A stretch of 64,000 bases of DNA. Source: Dasyornis broadbenti. Its lineage: Eukaryota; Chordata; Aves; Passeriformes; Dasyornithidae. Where the stretch lies: assembly GCA_013397935.1 (NCBI GenBank), contig VZRN01004506.1, positions 421,368 to 485,367 on the forward strand, written 5' to 3'. The notes beneath the pieces are model-generated. The model had not been told where the DNA came from. It made no database searches and saw nothing but the letters and a program-made list of their open reading frames with translations. The translations under genes and the position numbers were made by a program. Below, in pieces: positions 61,981 to 64,000 of the stretch; position 1 is the first letter of the stretch; each line of letters starts with the position of its first letter.

Positions 61981-63554
61981 ATTAGGCCTGTTCCAGGCAT
62001 TTGAAGCTGATGACCTGGATGCAGCTTCTGGGTTTGGAGTGCTGCTAAGCCTGGGTAAAATCTGGGGCTTGCTGCAAAGGGTCTCCTTCCTCTGCTGTCA
62101 GTTACAGCCCCTTCTGCTGCCTTCCCTTTTTGCCCCACTTGACCCAATCCCCAGAAATGACATTTAAAACCCTTCAGTTGCTCTGTCTGGTAAGAAATGT
62201 CCTAACATGGCTGTGACAAGGAATCTCCATGACAGACCAGTGACCTTGGGCCAATAATGCCTAATTCACCAGATGAATTCACTCTCCTGTCACTGGAGCT
62301 GCGCTACTACTTGTGTTTGCTTTCCACGAGTGATTTAGCTTTACCAGCTAGTGAGAATGTTTGTGAGGACTTTTTTTTTAAAGGTTTGCATACTTGAACA
62401 AAGAAAAATAATCAAACTTGCCTTGTTGAATCTCTTACCTCAGAAACCTGATTCTCGGGGTTAGCCAAGGAATGGAAACAACTCCATGTGACTCTGTGAC
62501 CAGACATGAGAGCCTAAATTTTCAACACTGTGCTGTAACGCCGGCTGTTTATTACTCAATAATGTATAAAAAATTTAGTCCACATTCTGGGTGCAGCCGT
62601 GAAAAGGGACAACAATAATTCATGCCTAAAAGTTGTTTCCTCATGCCTTAAAACTGACTGAAATGATTTTGAGAAGCCAAAAATAATCAGTTTTCTGCTG
62701 CTTCCTCACATCTAGCAATTTTCAGTTATCACAGAACCTATGGTTCAGTGTTTAAGAATAAAATTAAAACAAAACAAAAAATCCTTCGGAGGTTAATCAC
62801 CATCACTGTTACTGATAGTGTTGGCAGAGCGTAGAGAACAGGTGAAAGCATCATCAGAACTATCAGCCTATGGGTGAATTCCTCCTGAGTGTATCAGAGT
62901 ACAAATGGAACGGGGAGAATTTGGGATGGGCAGTGGTATTCCTTCGGTTTTGGATGTGACAATTTGACAGTGTCTCCTTCAGCTTCTCCCTCAGTAAAAC
63001 AGCTGCTAACAAGTGAACACCTTGTCCGTGACACCCTGCTGCAGCATTTGATGCTGTGGATGGCTGATGGTCTCCATGAGAAGAACGGGGCAATCAAAAC
63101 CTGCTGGACTGCATTTAGGATTTTTTTTATTTAGTAATGCCTGTGAAAACTTCCAGAGGGTCTCCTCATTTTGTGGCCTTAGTGCAGTGTTTATTAAAGG
63201 GAAATGGATCCCTCCTTCAAAGACCAGCACAGGTTCAGAGTCTGGGATGCTTGGGATCTGTTTTTCCATCAAGAATCTTCTCCCTTGTGAAAGAATTCTG
63301 GGTTTAGTGGCAGGCATGGAGTGCAGGGTGAGTTTGATCTGGCGTGAGCTTTTTCCTTTAAGTAACTTAATATTCCTGTTAGAGATGGGGACATGGTCAC
63401 AATGTCTGCTTAGAGAAAAACCTGCACAGAAAGACCAGGGCCTCTCTGTTAACTTTCTGGGTGATGTATTACTGATCTCCACGAGAAGCTGGTGCACTAA
63501 ATCTCAGCTGCGCTTCCGCGTTCAGCTGTCTCTGAAGTCCTGAAAAGCATTAAA

Positions 63555-63800
63555 ATGCGTAACAGCAGTGTTTAGCTTTGGTGCTCATTAGAGCAGCACG
63601 GAACTAATAGTAATATTGTTGTAACTTGACAAAGCCATCTAAATCCATGCATGTTTTCTTGTGAAAGCTTCCTAAACATGCTGCTAAATCCCCTAAAAAG
63701 CTACTAAACGGCTTTGGCAACCATTAGCAGAGCATAAGCGGGGGAACTCCTTTCAGTAAGTGAACAAACAGAGAAAATATGCTGAATAGCCGGACAAATG
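63555..63800. promoter_or_regulatory. Candidate conserved noncoding element
   Basis: Unique sequence of balanced composition with recurring CTAAA/CTAAAC words (TCCTAAACATG, GCTAAATCC, CCTAAAAAGC, ACTAAACGG) between 63670 and 63712. No repeat family or ORF explains it. The function is a guess. Confidence 0.2.
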
Positions 63801-64000
63801 TGTTTCAGCTGGCTCTTTCATTTACAGATATAAGGGAGCAGTCAATATCAATCACTGTTTTCCCTGTTGCACTGGAAATCACAATATCTCTTTTCATTCC
63901 ACAAGCTCCTTTCACCACAGTAATGTGTCTTTAGAGTGACACTGGCATCAGTCTGTTTCCGCTGTCTGAAGTCCAGAGAGCTTAAAAACACATTGCAGGG

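Larger units (their letters stand above)
33307..64000 (+). other. AFG2A: AFG2A downstream intron (part, at least 30.7 kb)
   Basis: This is non-coding sequence after the exon. The next exon should start with IVAVCREAAL-like coding (the rest of the AAA+ lid domain); I scanned for it and did not find it, so the intron probably extends past the window. It contains several CR1 fragments, (GAAT)n and (TTTA)n repeats and a CpG-rich patch, all listed separately. Stretches such as 33320-34500, 34560-39050, 40330-44410, 44590-57860 and 61980-64000 show only unique AT-rich sequence, with a GC-richer patch at about 46010-46250 and no gene I can recognise. Confidence 0.75.

Noticed and set aside
63006..63543. 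Overlapping antisense open frames of 163 (minus) and 158 (plus) codons
   Set aside because: No recognisable domain, no splice or promoter context, and both strands open at once. Chance is the simplest explanation, though these are among the longest frames outside repeats.
1..64000. tRNA, rRNA, snRNA genes or CRISPR arrays
   Set aside because: I looked for tRNA B-box-like words, regular spacer arrays and typical RNA gene landmarks and found none convincing; CRISPR is not expected in a vertebrate.

Overview
This is vertebrate nuclear DNA, almost certainly from a bird. It is AT-rich, almost free of coding sequence, full of simple repeats, and carries many 3'-anchored, 5'-truncated CR1 LINE fragments, the dominant avian retrotransposon. 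There is no sign of prokaryotic gene organisation (no operons, no dense ORFs, no CRISPR). I cannot name the species.

The only protein-coding sequence I can support is one internal exon at 33142-33306 on the + strand. It encodes 55 codons of the second AAA+ ATPase domain of AFG2A (formerly SPATA5, the homologue of yeast Afg2/Drg1, a ribosome-maturation ATPase). It has a good 3' splice site (pyrimidine tract, then CAG) and a good 5' splice site (GAG|GTAAAA). The rest of the window is the two long flanking introns: at least 33.1 kb upstream and at least 30.7 kb downstream. I found no neighbouring AFG2A exon, so both introns probably run past the window edges.

Layout. 1-33141 (upstream intron): an old reverse CR1 scrap (~2.86 kb), CR1 3' ends at ~7.65, 12.6, 22.7 and 28.05 kb, a long T/G tract at 10.5 kb, an eroded RTE-like non-LTR retrotransposon ORF at 21.2-21.9 kb, a ~255-bp CTTT/CTTG microsatellite at 24.5 kb, and a G-quadruplex-capable C tract at 25.1 kb. 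33142-33306: the exon. 33307-64000 (downstream intron): the best preserved CR1 (39.87-40.33 kb), a CR1 carrying a perfect 17-bp internal hairpin (44.5 kb), an inverted CR1 pair (57.9/58.5 kb), a GC- and CpG-rich patch at 59.0-60.2 kb, and a very old CR1-like piece at 61.7 kb.

The most interesting observations are: (1) the RTE-like reverse-transcriptase remnant, unusual for a bird genome and still in a single frame for about 220 codons; (2) the perfect hairpin inside one CR1, which looks like a template-switch replacement; (3) the orphan CpG-rich patch deep in the intron; (4) the symmetric AFG2A exon carrying the D2 arginine-finger segment. Nothing here amounts to a clearly new biological system. 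Most open frames in the window are chance or repeat artefacts.
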